From positions 186,001 to 250,000 of the forward strand of contig NZ_BIFS01000001.1 of NCBI RefSeq assembly GCF_003967555.1: a DNA stretch of 64,000 bases. Reading direction: 5' to 3'. The stretch is from Dictyobacter kobayashii (GTDB lineage: Bacteria; Chloroflexota; Ktedonobacteria; Ktedonobacterales; Ktedonobacteraceae). The notes under the pieces were generated by a model. The model had not been told where the DNA came from. It made no database searches and was given only the letters and a program-made list of their open reading frames with translations. The position numbers were made by a program, and so were the translations under genes. Numbering within the stretch: position 1 is the stretch's first letter; each line of letters opens with the position of its first letter. This document shows, in pieces, positions 10,284-19,181 of this stretch.

Positions 10284-10314
10284 CAAAAAGCTCCTACCAT
10301 TGATGTAGGAGCTT
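10284..10314 (-). terminator. Terminator after glutaredoxin-like gene
   Basis: 10-bp perfect stem (AAGCTCCTAC / GTAGGAGCTT) followed on the minus strand by a T5 run. It lies 20 bp after the stop of the glutaredoxin-like gene. Confidence 0.85.
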
Positions 10315-10334
10315 CTCATGGTTGCGGTATGGAT

Positions 10335-10616
10335 TTATTTTGCCAGTTCGGGAAATTTCGCAGCCAGGTCGCGGGCGTTGGGCTCAACCAGTACTGATCC
10401 ATCGGGAAAGATAATGGTTGGAACCGTGCGAGCGCCGCCATTAACTTTCATGACATAGTCAGCAGCCTGCTCGTTTTCCTCGATATTAATATAATCATAG
10501 GCAATACCATGTGAGTCAAACCAACGCTTGGCAAAGCGGCAATCACCACACCAGGTAGTCGCATACATAGTAATCTTTTGTTCTGTTTGTGAAGTCTCTA
10601 AAGTAGATTCAGACAT
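10335..10616 (-). CDS. Glutaredoxin/mycoredoxin-like thiol-disulfide oxidoreductase
   Basis: 93-residue thioredoxin-fold protein. The redox motif WCGDC occurs as TTWCGDCRFAKRWF, and the cis-Pro loop is ARTVPTIIFPDGS. This pattern is typical of the actinobacterial mycoredoxin/NrdH-like glutaredoxins, which reduce mixed disulfides. AAGGAG lies just before the ATG at 10616; the open frame extends 19 codons further but lacks a ribosome-binding site there. It is followed downstream by the cysteine desulfurase gene on the same strand, with a terminator between them. Confidence 0.85.
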   Translation of the reverse strand: MSESTLETSQTEQKITMYATTWCGDCRFAKRWFDSHGIAYDYINIEENEQAADYVMKVNGGARTVPTIIFPDGSVLVEPNARDLAAKFPELAK

Positions 10617-10769
10617 AGTGTTCTCCTTGATATGCACTGAGAGAGTTGGTATTGTTTCTGTTATCTCTAACATCTACCCGCGTACGCTTATTCCCAGCCA
10701 ACAATGCAGCTACTATTTGTCAGAAACACGCTATCAGAAAACCAGCGGCACATGCTAATTTTGATTGTA

Positions 10770-10816
10770 TTACATGGTGCATAAGATGTGCGGTAGACAT
10801 TTTATGCACCATGTAA
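10770..10816 (-). terminator. Hairpin after geranylgeranyl reductase gene
   Basis: Perfect 15-bp inverted repeat (TTACATGGTGCATAA / TTATGCACCATGTAA) with a 17-nt loop starting 2 bp past the stop codon. The T-run is weak. The length and perfection of the arms make it a likely terminator or mRNA 3'-end structure. Confidence 0.65.
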
Positions 10817-10817
10817 T

Positions 10818-12060
10818 CTATTCAGCACTTACAGCCACGGGTTTATTGATACGCTCTAACATTTTATCGAGGAAGCGTTTTCCACCGGTTGCGATAAGAG
10901 AGGGGTTACGAGCAAGAATTCCCATCACCAGGCTGGCAGTAAAATCACCACGCAGGGCCTGAGCAGCCTGGGCCGGAGTAAGACGTTTTAAGAGATCCAG
11001 CGAACTATCCCATTGCGCATCGCTGTATGCCGCGATATGCTTGTTAATCATATAAGCGATATCCATATCGCGCGCAAAACGTGAGCGCCAGCGCTGATCA
11101 AAACGCCCCAGGTAGGCCGCCGAGGTGTCACCGGCTTTGATAGCTTCTGCCGCGGTTTCACCAGCCATTTGTCCAGAATAGATCGCGAAACGAATACCTT
11201 CACCTACCAGAGTAGAGCCATGCCCACCGGCATCTCCAGCCAGCAGTAAGCCATCGCGCGAGAAGCCAGGTACGGCTCCTTCAGAAGGGAAGAGGCCCGT
11301 GTGATATTCAAGGGGACTGGCACCTTTAAAGCGCTCAGCCAGTTGTGGAATATCGCGCATGATGCGATCCAGGTAAATTCGGGCATCCTCATCGTTATCA
11401 GGATGAATCACACCAACGCCCAGGCGCACACGTCCGTTGCCTCGTGGGAAAGCCCAGGCATAACCTTGTGGCGCGAAGGCACTCCCCATAATCAGAAACA
11501 ACTCATCTTGAGGATAATTGGGGGCATAGAGGTCATATTCAGCCCCAAATCCATAGCGACGAAATGCTCCCCCATGTCCGCACGTACACCAATATGACGC
11601 GAAAAGCAGAGGCGTCAATTGTGACATCTGCATGCACTGTCATACGTTCGCTGACGTGGGTCTTGGCCGTTACACCTACAACACGCCCCTGTTCGAGAAG
11701 GGCCTGTTCAACCGTATGGCGAACCCGTAGTTCTGCGCCAGCGGCTACTGCGCGGGCAGCCAGGTGCTGGTATAAACCACGAATATCCACTACACAAGCT
11801 ACTGCGGGATTGTACTGGAAAGAAACTTCACGATGTGGAGTTAAGAAATAAACAGTCTTGACAGGATGGTACAGGTGTTCAGGTATGCCGAGTGTCTGCA
11901 TGTCCTTAACCCAGCTCCCGCCACTGGTATGAATAGGGTAACCAATTTCATTCTGACGCTCTAAGATCAGGGTGCGGACACCTCTTCTGGCAGCAGCTTC
12001 TGCAGCCGCTAAACCAGCCGGTCCACCGCCCACCACGAGCACATTATAATCGTCTGACAT
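10818..12060 (-). CDS. Geranylgeranyl reductase-family FAD enzyme, two frameshifts
   Basis: Flavoprotein of the geranylgeranyl/digeranylgeranylglycerophospholipid reductase family, which saturates isoprenoid chains. The N-terminal dinucleotide fold is [21 protein letters not shown]. The central sequence [17 protein letters not shown] and the second FAD motif [19 protein letters not shown] are typical. The two open parts differ by two lost bases. A G inserted at 11607 and a sixth G in the run 11569-11573 give [19 protein letters not shown], restoring the conserved DASG motif. Length ~415 residues is normal. Neighbour of a CrtA-like gene, so a role in carotenoid or quinone isoprenoid tailoring is plausible. 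Confidence 0.85.
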
Positions 12061-12231
12061 GGAAGTCCTTCTTTAGGAGAATGATGCATAAAGAGAACAT
12101 CACCAATGATCACCAGCAAGCAATCAATAAAAGGATGGTTCTCACTCTAATCGTGGTTAGTATAGTCGAACTATAGCTGACTGTCTACTCTATCAGATAG
12201 GAGATGTACAATCTTTTAGCAAGAACCTATT

Positions 12232-12957
12232 TTATTCAATGGGCCTGGCAAGCGGATCTATTCCATCCCAGGTCCCGTAAGACGCTAAGGGCCGAAAACG
12301 CGCAAACATTTCCTCTTTATACCATTGTTCCTGGCGCGTTCGACGAATGACATCCATATGGGCTGCTGGTTTATAAGCAAATTGCTGCACAGCTGGTAAA
12401 GTAGACCAGATACTCAGCGTGGCTTGATAAAATAAGGGCGCCTCTCCAACTCCAACTGATTGTAGTAAGGATTTCTGCCGCAGGAGTTGTTCCGCGACAG
12501 CAGGCACGGCATGCAGAAAAGAGCTTACTTTTGTTGGGTGTATGGTCGCACGCGTGAGAATAAGCCAGGGTCCAGTTTGCGGCGGAGAGGCGGCTACGAA
12601 CCCTTGCAATGGATCGCGCCCACCCCACTTGCCATGCCAGCTGACAGGCACCATGTGCACGGTCCAGGACTCTTCAGAGCGTTGATAGATGCGCTGCATA
12701 ACCGTCGAAGTACTTTCAAAGCGCCGTAGATCATCCAGGGATCTCCAGACAGTGAATAGGGCATAGCGTTGCAGGTCCGCGTGGGGATCGAAGACGCGGC
12801 CTTGCCCTACGCCCAACAATCGCCAGAACAACAGACCAGGAGTGTGCGCCAAAGGCCAACGATCAAGCCCTAAATGGGCCAGCGCTCTTAAGCGCTGCTG
12901 GCGTGGATAACGCGTTAGCGTGAAGGCTACCACCGGATCATGATTGTCAATATTCAT
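12232..12957 (-). CDS. Spheroidene monooxygenase (CrtA)-like protein
   Basis: 241-residue protein matching the CrtA family as I recall it. It has an N-terminal RYPRQQRLRALAHLG, the core PGLLFWRLLGVGQGRVFDP and FTVWRSLDDLRRFE, then ESWTVHMVPVSWHGKWGG, LTRATIHPTK and the C-terminal REQWYKEEMFARF-like WYKEEMFARFRPLASYGTW. CrtA proteins are haem-binding oxygenases that introduce keto groups into acyclic carotenoids. In non-phototrophs the substrate is unknown. It lies 170 bp upstream of the geranylgeranyl reductase gene on the same strand, supporting an isoprenoid role. ATG preceded by GGAAAG. Confidence 0.75.
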   Translation of the reverse strand: MNIDNHDPVVAFTLTRYPRQQRLRALAHLGLDRWPLAHTPGLLFWRLLGVGQGRVFDPHADLQRYALFTVWRSLDDLRRFESTSTVMQRIYQRSEESWTVHMVPVSWHGKWGGRDPLQGFVAASPPQTGPWLILTRATIHPTKVSSFLHAVPAVAEQLLRQKSLLQSVGVGEAPLFYQATLSIWSTLPAVQQFAYKPAAHMDVIRRTRQEQWYKEEMFARFRPLASYGTWDGIDPLARPIE

Positions 12958-13049
12958 GTAATTTTTCTTTCCAAAAAAGGGTCGTTTTCATCTCTTATAT
13001 TATGCCCTGAATCTAGCAATTAAGCGCCTTCAGAGCTATACAATTTTAT

Positions 13050-13078
13050 TTGACTCAGGCTCTGAATTGTGCTATAAT
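13050..13078 (+). promoter_or_regulatory. Sigma70-type promoter of the HhH gene
   Basis: TTGACT, a 17-nt spacer, then TATAAT: a near-consensus promoter 134 bp before the start of the helix-hairpin-helix gene, within the intergenic region shared with the divergent CrtA-like gene. Confidence 0.75.
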
Positions 13079-13211
13079 TAGAACAAGATTTCGAACGCAC
13101 GCATTTAAATTTTATTCCTTCATAGTTCCTCGTATGTTCTCCGTTTTTGCTAGCCAGAAAAAGAATTCCCTCTTATAAGACATCGTCCTTTTAAAAAGGA
13201 GAGCAACGTAT

Positions 13212-13835
13212 ATGAGTATTATGCAAATTACCCAGACCATTCATATCATGCCAACGCTTTCGCTCAGATCCAGCAAGAATACTGCTCAGCTTACGTTGCC
13301 AGGTATGGAACAAGAGTCCAAACAACCTCCTAAGATTACGAATCGCCAGATTGCGGAGGTCTTATCCGAGATCGCGGATATGATTGCTGGCCAGGACGGC
13401 AATGCCTATCGTATCCAGGCATATCGCAATGCCGCTCGCGGAGTTTTAGACCTTGAGGAACCGGCTGCCGATATTCTTGCCCGTGGAGAAAACCTACCAA
13501 TACCAGGACTTGGTACACGCTTGCGTGGGCGTATAACTGAATTAGTTGAGCTAGGTTCAATGACTATCACCAATGGCTTTCGTATGGAATCCCTCCCTTA
13601 TGGGGTGCGAGCATTGATGGCCGTTGAGCATATTGGACCCTACACTGCCATTCGACTTAATCAAGAATTGGCAATCGACTCTGTTGAGAAGCTGTGGTGG
13701 GCAGCCAATCAACAACGTATCCGTCAGCTACCAGGCTTTGGCCCTCGTAGTGAGGCTCGCTTGAAAGCAGCTGCCGAGCAGCTGCTGCCAAAGAGCAAGC
13801 TGGCTAACCATAGCGCTCCCAGGGGAGCGGCATAA
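13212..13835 (+). CDS. Stand-alone PolX N-terminal-type helix-hairpin-helix protein
   Basis: 207-residue protein equivalent to the N-terminal DNA-binding part of family X DNA polymerases, without any polymerase or PHP domain. Residues ~44-110 (NRQIAEVLSEIADMI ... PIPGLGTRLRGRITEL) resemble the Pol beta 8-kDa domain with its HhH. A second HhH pair follows: VEHIGPYTAIRLNQEL and LPGFGPRSEARL. The nucleotidyltransferase GS..D.D motif is absent. The frame ends with a clean stop and its own promoter, so it looks like a real short protein that binds gapped or damaged DNA. Start ATG has AAGGAG 8-9 nt upstream. Confidence 0.75.
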   Translation: MSIMQITQTIHIMPTLSLRSSKNTAQLTLPGMEQESKQPPKITNRQIAEVLSEIADMIAGQDGNAYRIQAYRNAARGVLDLEEPAADILARGENLPIPGLGTRLRGRITELVELGSMTITNGFRMESLPYGVRALMAVEHIGPYTAIRLNQELAIDSVEKLWWAANQQRIRQLPGFGPRSEARLKAAAEQLLPKSKLANHSAPRGAA

Positions 13836-13926
13836 CATAGATCAGTACCGATAAATACCTGAGGCGATACAGTGTGGAGATAGAAACACATCCAGTATCG
13901 CCTTCTTTGTACTTTTTCTACCAACT

Positions 13927-14775
13927 CTACAAAGTACCTTGGCCTTGCTCTACCAGCTTGATAAAGTGCTGCTCAAGCTCGTACGTGCGCGTTCCAGGCT
14001 TCCCATCACCAATCACCAGATCATTAATCTGTATGACAGGTGTAATCTCTTTCGAGGAAGAGGTAATAAATGCCTCGTCAATACTACCAAGCTCGTCAAT
14101 GAGAATAGGACGCTCCTCAATGGTAAAGCGCCCACGCGCCAGCTCTAACACGACATTCCTGGTCACACCAATCAAGACCTCTTTTTGTGGCGTGACCAGG
14201 GTATCACCATGGAAGATAAAAAAGTTGCTCCTGGTACCTTCCAACACATGACGCTGCTCATTGACAAAAAGCGCATCACTCGCCTGCTGCTGGGCCGCCT
14301 CTTTTAAAGCTCGAATGGCTGAGACATAATTGGCTGTTTTGGCCTCCGGCATCATACGCGTCAGATTGGTCGTGATCAGTTTACAACCACGGGCAAATCT
14401 TTCCATGTCTCTTTCAGCCAGGGGCGTGACCATTACCGCCAGTCCGGAATCACCATAAGGCAGCACACCATCTTCACTGACGCCTCCCGTTACTAACAAG
14501 CGCACTGTCGCATGTTCATAAGGGTTGCGCTCAATGCTTTCCAGCACAATATCATGCAAAAAAGCAGCAGCAAAAGTAACGTCCAATTCAATTAACCGGG
14601 CCGAGCGATATAAACGCTGTAGGTGCTCATCCAGGTGAAACGGTCGGCGATGATAGGTCCTTAACGACTCAAAAACGCTATAACCACGCAGAACCGCCAC
14701 ATCATTAATTGAAATGCTCGCTTCATGTGGATGCACCCAATTGCCATTGATATACCACCATGCTTGCTCATCCAT
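13927..14775 (-). CDS. Aminotransferase class IV
   Basis: 282-residue PLP enzyme of fold type IV (branched-chain aminotransferase, D-amino acid transaminase, or aminodeoxychorismate lyase group). Seen: INDVAVLRGYSVFESLRTY near the N-terminus, the phosphate-site region KTANYVSAIRALKEA, and the C-terminal EGTRSNFFIF plus ITSSSKEITPV. The length and the N-terminal RG.SVFE pattern fit IlvE/Dat-like proteins. The exact substrate cannot be told from the sequence. ATG at 14775 follows AAAGGGG by about 9 nt. It is followed on the opposite side by the EVE-domain gene, 62 bp upstream on the same strand, so the two may be co-transcribed. Confidence 0.85.
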   Translation of the reverse strand: MDEQAWWYINGNWVHPHEASISINDVAVLRGYSVFESLRTYHRRPFHLDEHLQRLYRSARLIELDVTFAAAFLHDIVLESIERNPYEHATVRLLVTGGVSEDGVLPYGDSGLAVMVTPLAERDMERFARGCKLITTNLTRMMPEAKTANYVSAIRALKEAAQQQASDALFVNEQRHVLEGTRSNFFIFHGDTLVTPQKEVLIGVTRNVVLELARGRFTIEERPILIDELGSIDEAFITSSSKEITPVIQINDLVIGDGKPGTRTYELEQHFIKLVEQGQGTL

Positions 14776-14837
14776 ACATCCAACCCCTTTCTAATTGACG
14801 CGACAAAAACTTTTATCAGGCATCAGGCATTAAATAT

Positions 14838-15251
14838 CTACACCAGCTCATACTCTGGATGTTGCTCATGTAACCAGCTCACGAACTCATTGGGGACCCC
14901 CATGGTTGACAGCCTGCTCTGGCGTATCAAGCTCCAATCGTCAAACAGATGTGTCTCCTTAATGCTCCTCAGGGTCACAGGTCGGTCAAATTGCCGCACA
15001 AAGGCCATATCTACCACCCAGCTTTTCTCATTATAAGCATCTGGCCGGGGCTCAGATGTTACACGCGCCAGGCCAACAATCGCCGCCTCTCCCATACTAT
15101 GATAAATCAGGACGATGTCGCCCGGTTTCATCGCCTGTATAATACGTACCGCCTGGATATTGCGCACACCATCCCACACGGTCTCTTTCTCGCGCGCAAA
15201 GTGCTCAATCGAATAGGTTTCCGGGTCAGTTTTGGCTAAAAAATACGCCAT
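14838..15251 (-). CDS. EVE domain protein
   Basis: 137-residue single-domain EVE protein of the PUA-like superfamily. Typical features: N-terminal MAYFLAKTDPETYSIE, the WDGVRNIQAVRIIQAMKPGD core, and LIYHSMGEAAIVGLARV. EVE domains bind modified bases in DNA or RNA (for example modified cytosine) and occur near restriction or RNA-modification genes, but no such neighbour is present here. GAGGAA lies 6 nt upstream of the ATG. Confidence 0.85.
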   Translation of the reverse strand: MAYFLAKTDPETYSIEHFAREKETVWDGVRNIQAVRIIQAMKPGDIVLIYHSMGEAAIVGLARVTSEPRPDAYNEKSWVVDMAFVRQFDRPVTLRSIKETHLFDDWSLIRQSRLSTMGVPNEFVSWLHEQHPEYELV

Positions 15252-15590
15252 CCAAATTCCTCACATTCATCCTCATATCTCTCTCATTGAGCCATGAGGG
15301 CATCGAAATTTATATAAATTCATCATATCAAACAAAAATACAGACGCATAGCTATTATGAAATAAATTCGAACAAATTGACGTCATTTTATATAACCTAA
15401 AAACACTCTGCTACGTATACAAGATGTAGTCAACAAAATGGCTACCTTACATAATATATTGCATGTGCATCGTAAAACGAACCAGGCGCCGGTTACTTCT
15501 ACGAGGATGCATCTGTTTACCCATGCCCTAAGCATTACTGAAGATTCTATTGAAGCGTTACTATGTACGCATATAAGGAGAAACTTTACT
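15252..15590. other. Intergenic region
   Basis: AT-rich gap between the divergent EVE and DUF4342 genes. It contains TTGACG at about 15377 but no well-spaced -10 box, and an open stretch in frame with DUF4342 that lacks a ribosome-binding site. No gene is supported. Confidence 0.5.
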
Positions 15591-15932
15591 ATGACTCAGA
15601 CAGATCCAAATCTCGAACAGAAAACAGGCTATGGAGTAGAAGAGTTACAGGTTGTTGGTGAGCAATTGCTGGCCAAGGTCAAAGAACTTGTGCATGAGGG
15701 TAATGTGCGACGCATCATTATCAAGCAGGATGGGCGCTCAATCATTGAGTTCCCACTGACCATTGGAGTAGCCAGTATCGCGATTGCGCCTGTATGGGCC
15801 GCTCTGGGCGTTCTGGGTGCTCTGCTCGGCCAATGCTCAATCGAAGTAGTACGCACTGATGCGCCTATCGCCGATACCACCACTGATCATAGCGTTGAAG
15901 AAGTAAAGCTTGACGGTGGCGCAACACTCTAA
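15591..15932 (+). CDS. DUF4342 domain protein
   Basis: 113-residue protein. The domain begins at about residue 15 with ELQVVGEQLLAKVKELVHEG, followed by NVRRIIIKQDGRSIIEFPLT and a hydrophobic helix (VASIAIAPVWAALGVLGALL). This is the DUF4342 pattern, whose function is unknown. The one membrane-like helix and short charged N-terminus suggest a small membrane-associated protein. AAGGAG lies before the ATG at 15591; the frame is open for 51 codons upstream but without support. A strong terminator follows. Confidence 0.85.
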   Translation: MTQTDPNLEQKTGYGVEELQVVGEQLLAKVKELVHEGNVRRIIIKQDGRSIIEFPLTIGVASIAIAPVWAALGVLGALLGQCSIEVVRTDAPIADTTTDHSVEEVKLDGGATL

Positions 15933-15970
15933 TAGAAACATCAAGGAAATTCTATATTCAGCCAGTTAGA

Positions 15971-16009
15971 AGCCCTCCAGCAGGTATACAACCTGTTGGA
16001 GGGGCTTTA
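15971..16009 (+). terminator. Terminator after DUF4342 gene
   Basis: Stem AGCCCTCCAGCAGGT pairing with ACCTGTTGGAGGGGCT, short ATAC-type loop, followed by TTTATT. Rho-independent terminator. Confidence 0.85.
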
Positions 16010-16087
16010 TTCCATGCTCGAAAACAGCCAACAACATATCACAATAGTTATCATATAATGGCAAGACATAAATAGTTTGCTTGTAAG

Positions 16088-16581
16088 ATGGAAAGGATAT
16101 AGTAAAGTATGCCAGTGGCGACCCCGAACAACTACAACAATATGAATCTATCCCAGAACGCGTTGCGAAAGCTATTGAGGAACTTACAGAAGAACAACTA
16201 CAACAGACCCCTATAGAGGGTGAGTGGAGCATCCATGAAGTACTTATTCATCTAGCCGATAGCGAGTCGGTTGGCTTCTGGAGGATACGCAAGACATTAG
16301 CAGAAAAGGATTCTATTCTGGCTGTTTATGATGAGGATATCTGGAGTAAAACGCTTTTTTATCGCGAGCAAGATTATCATCTGGCATTGAGGCTGTTTGC
16401 CGCTCTACGCACGTCCAGTGGTGCCCTGCTCGAACTGATTCCCCCCGAATCCTGGGAGTTGACCAGCGTGCACGCCGAGCGCGGTAGATTAAGCCTCTAT
16501 GACATTTTTCAAACCTATGTTGAACATGGAGAAATTCATCTACAACAAATAGAGAAGCTCAAACAGGCGCTCCCCCAATAG
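16088..16581 (+). CDS. DinB-family protein, one frameshift near the start
   Basis: ~165-residue four-helix DinB/YfiT-like protein. The diagnostic GEWSIHEVLIHLADSE (first metal His) is followed by the helical core LRLFAALRTSSGALLELIPP and the C-terminal EHGEIHLQQIEKL (metal His pair region). DinB proteins are metal-binding; some are thiol (bacillithiol or mycothiol) S-transferases. The reading frame from EQLQQYESIPE has no start codon. Adding one A in the run at 16092-16094 links it to the ATG at 16088 as MEKDIVKYASGDPEQ, so a lost A is likely. Confidence 0.75.
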
Positions 16582-16625
16582 CTTACATCTCTATTTTTGC
16601 TCTACTCTACATATGGCTATAAGAC

Positions 16626-16671
16626 GTGTGGATAGGAGATATTCTCAGACCAGAATATCTCCTATCCACAC
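16626..16671. terminator. Bidirectional terminator
   Basis: Perfect 19-bp inverted repeat (GTGTGGATAGGAGATATTC and its complement) with an 8-nt loop, between the convergent DinB and gyrA-type genes. Confidence 0.8.
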
Positions 16672-16683
16672 CCGCTACTGGAG

Positions 16684-19178
16684 CTATAGTTTAATAGCAT
16701 TGAGAATGCGGCCAGCAGCGATCTCTTCGCCTTTATGTGCCCGCAAGAAGGTTTTGATATCAGAAGCCTTCATAAACACCGCTTGCTCGCTCTTACCATT
16801 GGCAACCGCGATCAGGAATGCATCATCTTCTTGCACTAGCATGGTTTGCAACACACGATCCTCATCAGCCAATTCAATGATGGGCGCACCTGCAGTTGCT
16901 CGTCCTTTCTGGACAAACTGGCTGAGTGGCACCTTTTTAGCCCAACCACCCTCAGTGAGAACTAACAGGCTGGTCACACTAAAGATATCGCGATCGGCTT
17001 CAATCGCCGGTTCACTATCCAGATAAGACGCGCTTACGACGACCCCGCCTTTGTTCAAGGATATGGCGGCAACACCCTGCCCTCCACGACCCTGACTGCG
17101 CAACTGCTCATCACTGAAACGTAAAGTCAGCGCATTATCAGTGGAGACAAAGTATTCTCCCCGGCCATATGAGATCAAGGCGGTCGCCACAGTATCACCA
17201 TCGGATAACTTCATATCCTGGATACCATCAACATCCGTGGCTTTATATTCGCTGAGCGGGGATTTCTTCACTTTGCCATAAGTGCTAAAGGTGACCAGGT
17301 AACGATCCTCGTCATATGCATCCACTGGTAATACACTGACAACTTCTTCATCAGGGGCCAGTCGCAATAGATCACGGATCAATTCGCCCTTATTTGAGCG
17401 CGTTGTTACCGGGATGCGGTGGGTTGCAACCTGACACACACGGCCACTAGAGCAGATACACAACAGGTAATCCTGGGTCGTGGCAGCGGCTAGCTGGCGC
17501 AGCTGCTCATCTCCACGTACTGGTGTATATGTAGCATTGCCATTCTTACCTTTCGGCTTATAGGTCTCTACAGGCAATGCCTTCAAGGCATTGTTGCGTG
17601 TAAAGCCGATCAGCAATGGCTCTCGTTCATGCAAGCTCTCAACTTTTTCGATTGGCGTCAACACATGGCTATCAACGTCTATCACTGTGCGCCGCTCATC
17701 ACTAAATTGTTTGATCAGCTGCTGCATCTCTTTTTTCAAAGCAGCAATCAAGATCTTACGGTCGGCGAGCAGGTGCTCCAAATCTTGAATGCGTACCTGG
17801 AGCTCTTCTCTTTCTCGAGCGTATTTGCTGCTATCCAGCCGGGTAACCTGGGCCAGGGTCATTGAAGCAATCACATCTGACTGTATGGTGGTAAGTTGAT
17901 AGCGTGCTTCAATTTCTTTTCGCGCTGCCGCCCGGTCTTCAGCCTGTTGGAATATTCTAACGATCTGTTCTGCATTAGCGGCACCAATAACCAGGCCTTC
18001 TACGACGTGCAAACGTTCCTGAGCTTTGCGGAGATCATACTGTGAGCGGCGTGTTAACACATCAATCTGGTGCTCATTCCAATAGTTGAGCAATTCGACT
18101 ACACCCACCTGCTTTGGCTGCCGTCCCGGCTGCATTGGCTCACCAAACAGGAAAACCATCTGGAAGGATAGCGCAATTTGCAGGTCTGTCTCTTTGAAGA
18201 GTTGCATCAGGGTCTGCGCGGCATCAGCATCTTTGCGCAGCTCCAATACGATGCGAGTACCCTTCTCGGTATCGCTCTCATCGCGTAAATCTGGCATTAA
18301 ACCTTCGAGCTTGCGCGCATTGATCGCTTTTACAATCGAGGCCTTAACTTTATCACGACCAATGGGGGAATCTGGGTAACAATCAAAGCACGGCTACGAG
18401 GAGTCTCTTCCAGGCGTACATCCGCGCGTACAATAATGCGTCCCTTACCGTTGGTAAAATAATCCTTGATGCCATCGATACCGATAATGCGGCCGCCCTG
18501 AGCGAAATCCGGCCCCTGAATATAACCCATAATCTGTTCGACGGTCATATTCGGGCGATCTAACAGGGCAATACAGGCCCGCATGACTTCTCCCAGATTG
18601 TGTGGAGGAATATTGGTGGAAAGCCCAACCGCGATACCACTGGAGGGATTGACGATAGGCGGGATACGGCCGGGCAGGTAGTCTGGCTCCTGCACTTTAG
18701 GATCTTGTTTGTACGTGGGATGCAAAGGCACCGTGTCGCGTTCAATATCCGCCATCAAGGCTTCCGCCAGGGGCGAGAGCCGCATCTCTGTGTAACGATA
18801 CGCGGCAGGATCATCCCCATCTTCACTGCCCATATTGCCCTGACCCTCGATTAAAGGATAGCGCAGGGTAAACGGCTGTGACATACGGGCGGCGGCCTCA
18901 TATACAGAGACATCACCATGGGGATGATAATTGCCCAGGATAAGTCCAACCACTTCCGCGCTTTTGACAGTAGGCCGTGAGGAGAGATAACGGGCGCTAA
19001 GCATACCTGCCAGAATGCGCCGTTGTACAGGTTTAAGACCATCACGAGCATCAGGTAGGGCACGATCAGTGACTACCGAGAGTCCATATGTCGCAAAAGC
19101 CTGCGACATAATGACGGAAAAATCCTCGCGAATAATTCCAGTTCCTGAAGAATCTGTTTCTGTCATGTTACGAGCCAT
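16684..19178 (-). CDS. Type IIA topoisomerase subunit A (GyrA/ParC), one frameshift
   Basis: ~831-residue DNA-cleaving subunit. The N-terminal domain carries QAFATYGLSVVTDRALPDARDGLKPVQRRI, whose core is RALPDARDGLKPVQRRI, and the catalytic tyrosine in AAYRYTEMRL. The C-terminal part has beta-pinwheel blades; the position of the GyrA box holds RSQGRGGQGVAAI rather than QRRGGKG, so gyrase versus topoisomerase IV is undecided. The frame breaks at the G5 run (plus strand 18364-18368): one more base gives IPPIGRDKVKASIVKAIN. Its start is 3 bp after the stop of the subunit B gene, showing a two-gene operon. Confidence 0.88.
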
Positions 19179-19181
19179 CTG

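Noticed and set aside
13212..13835. Truncated PolX pseudogene
   Set aside because: The frame is intact, with its own promoter, a good ribosome-binding site and a natural end; no polymerase remnant follows.
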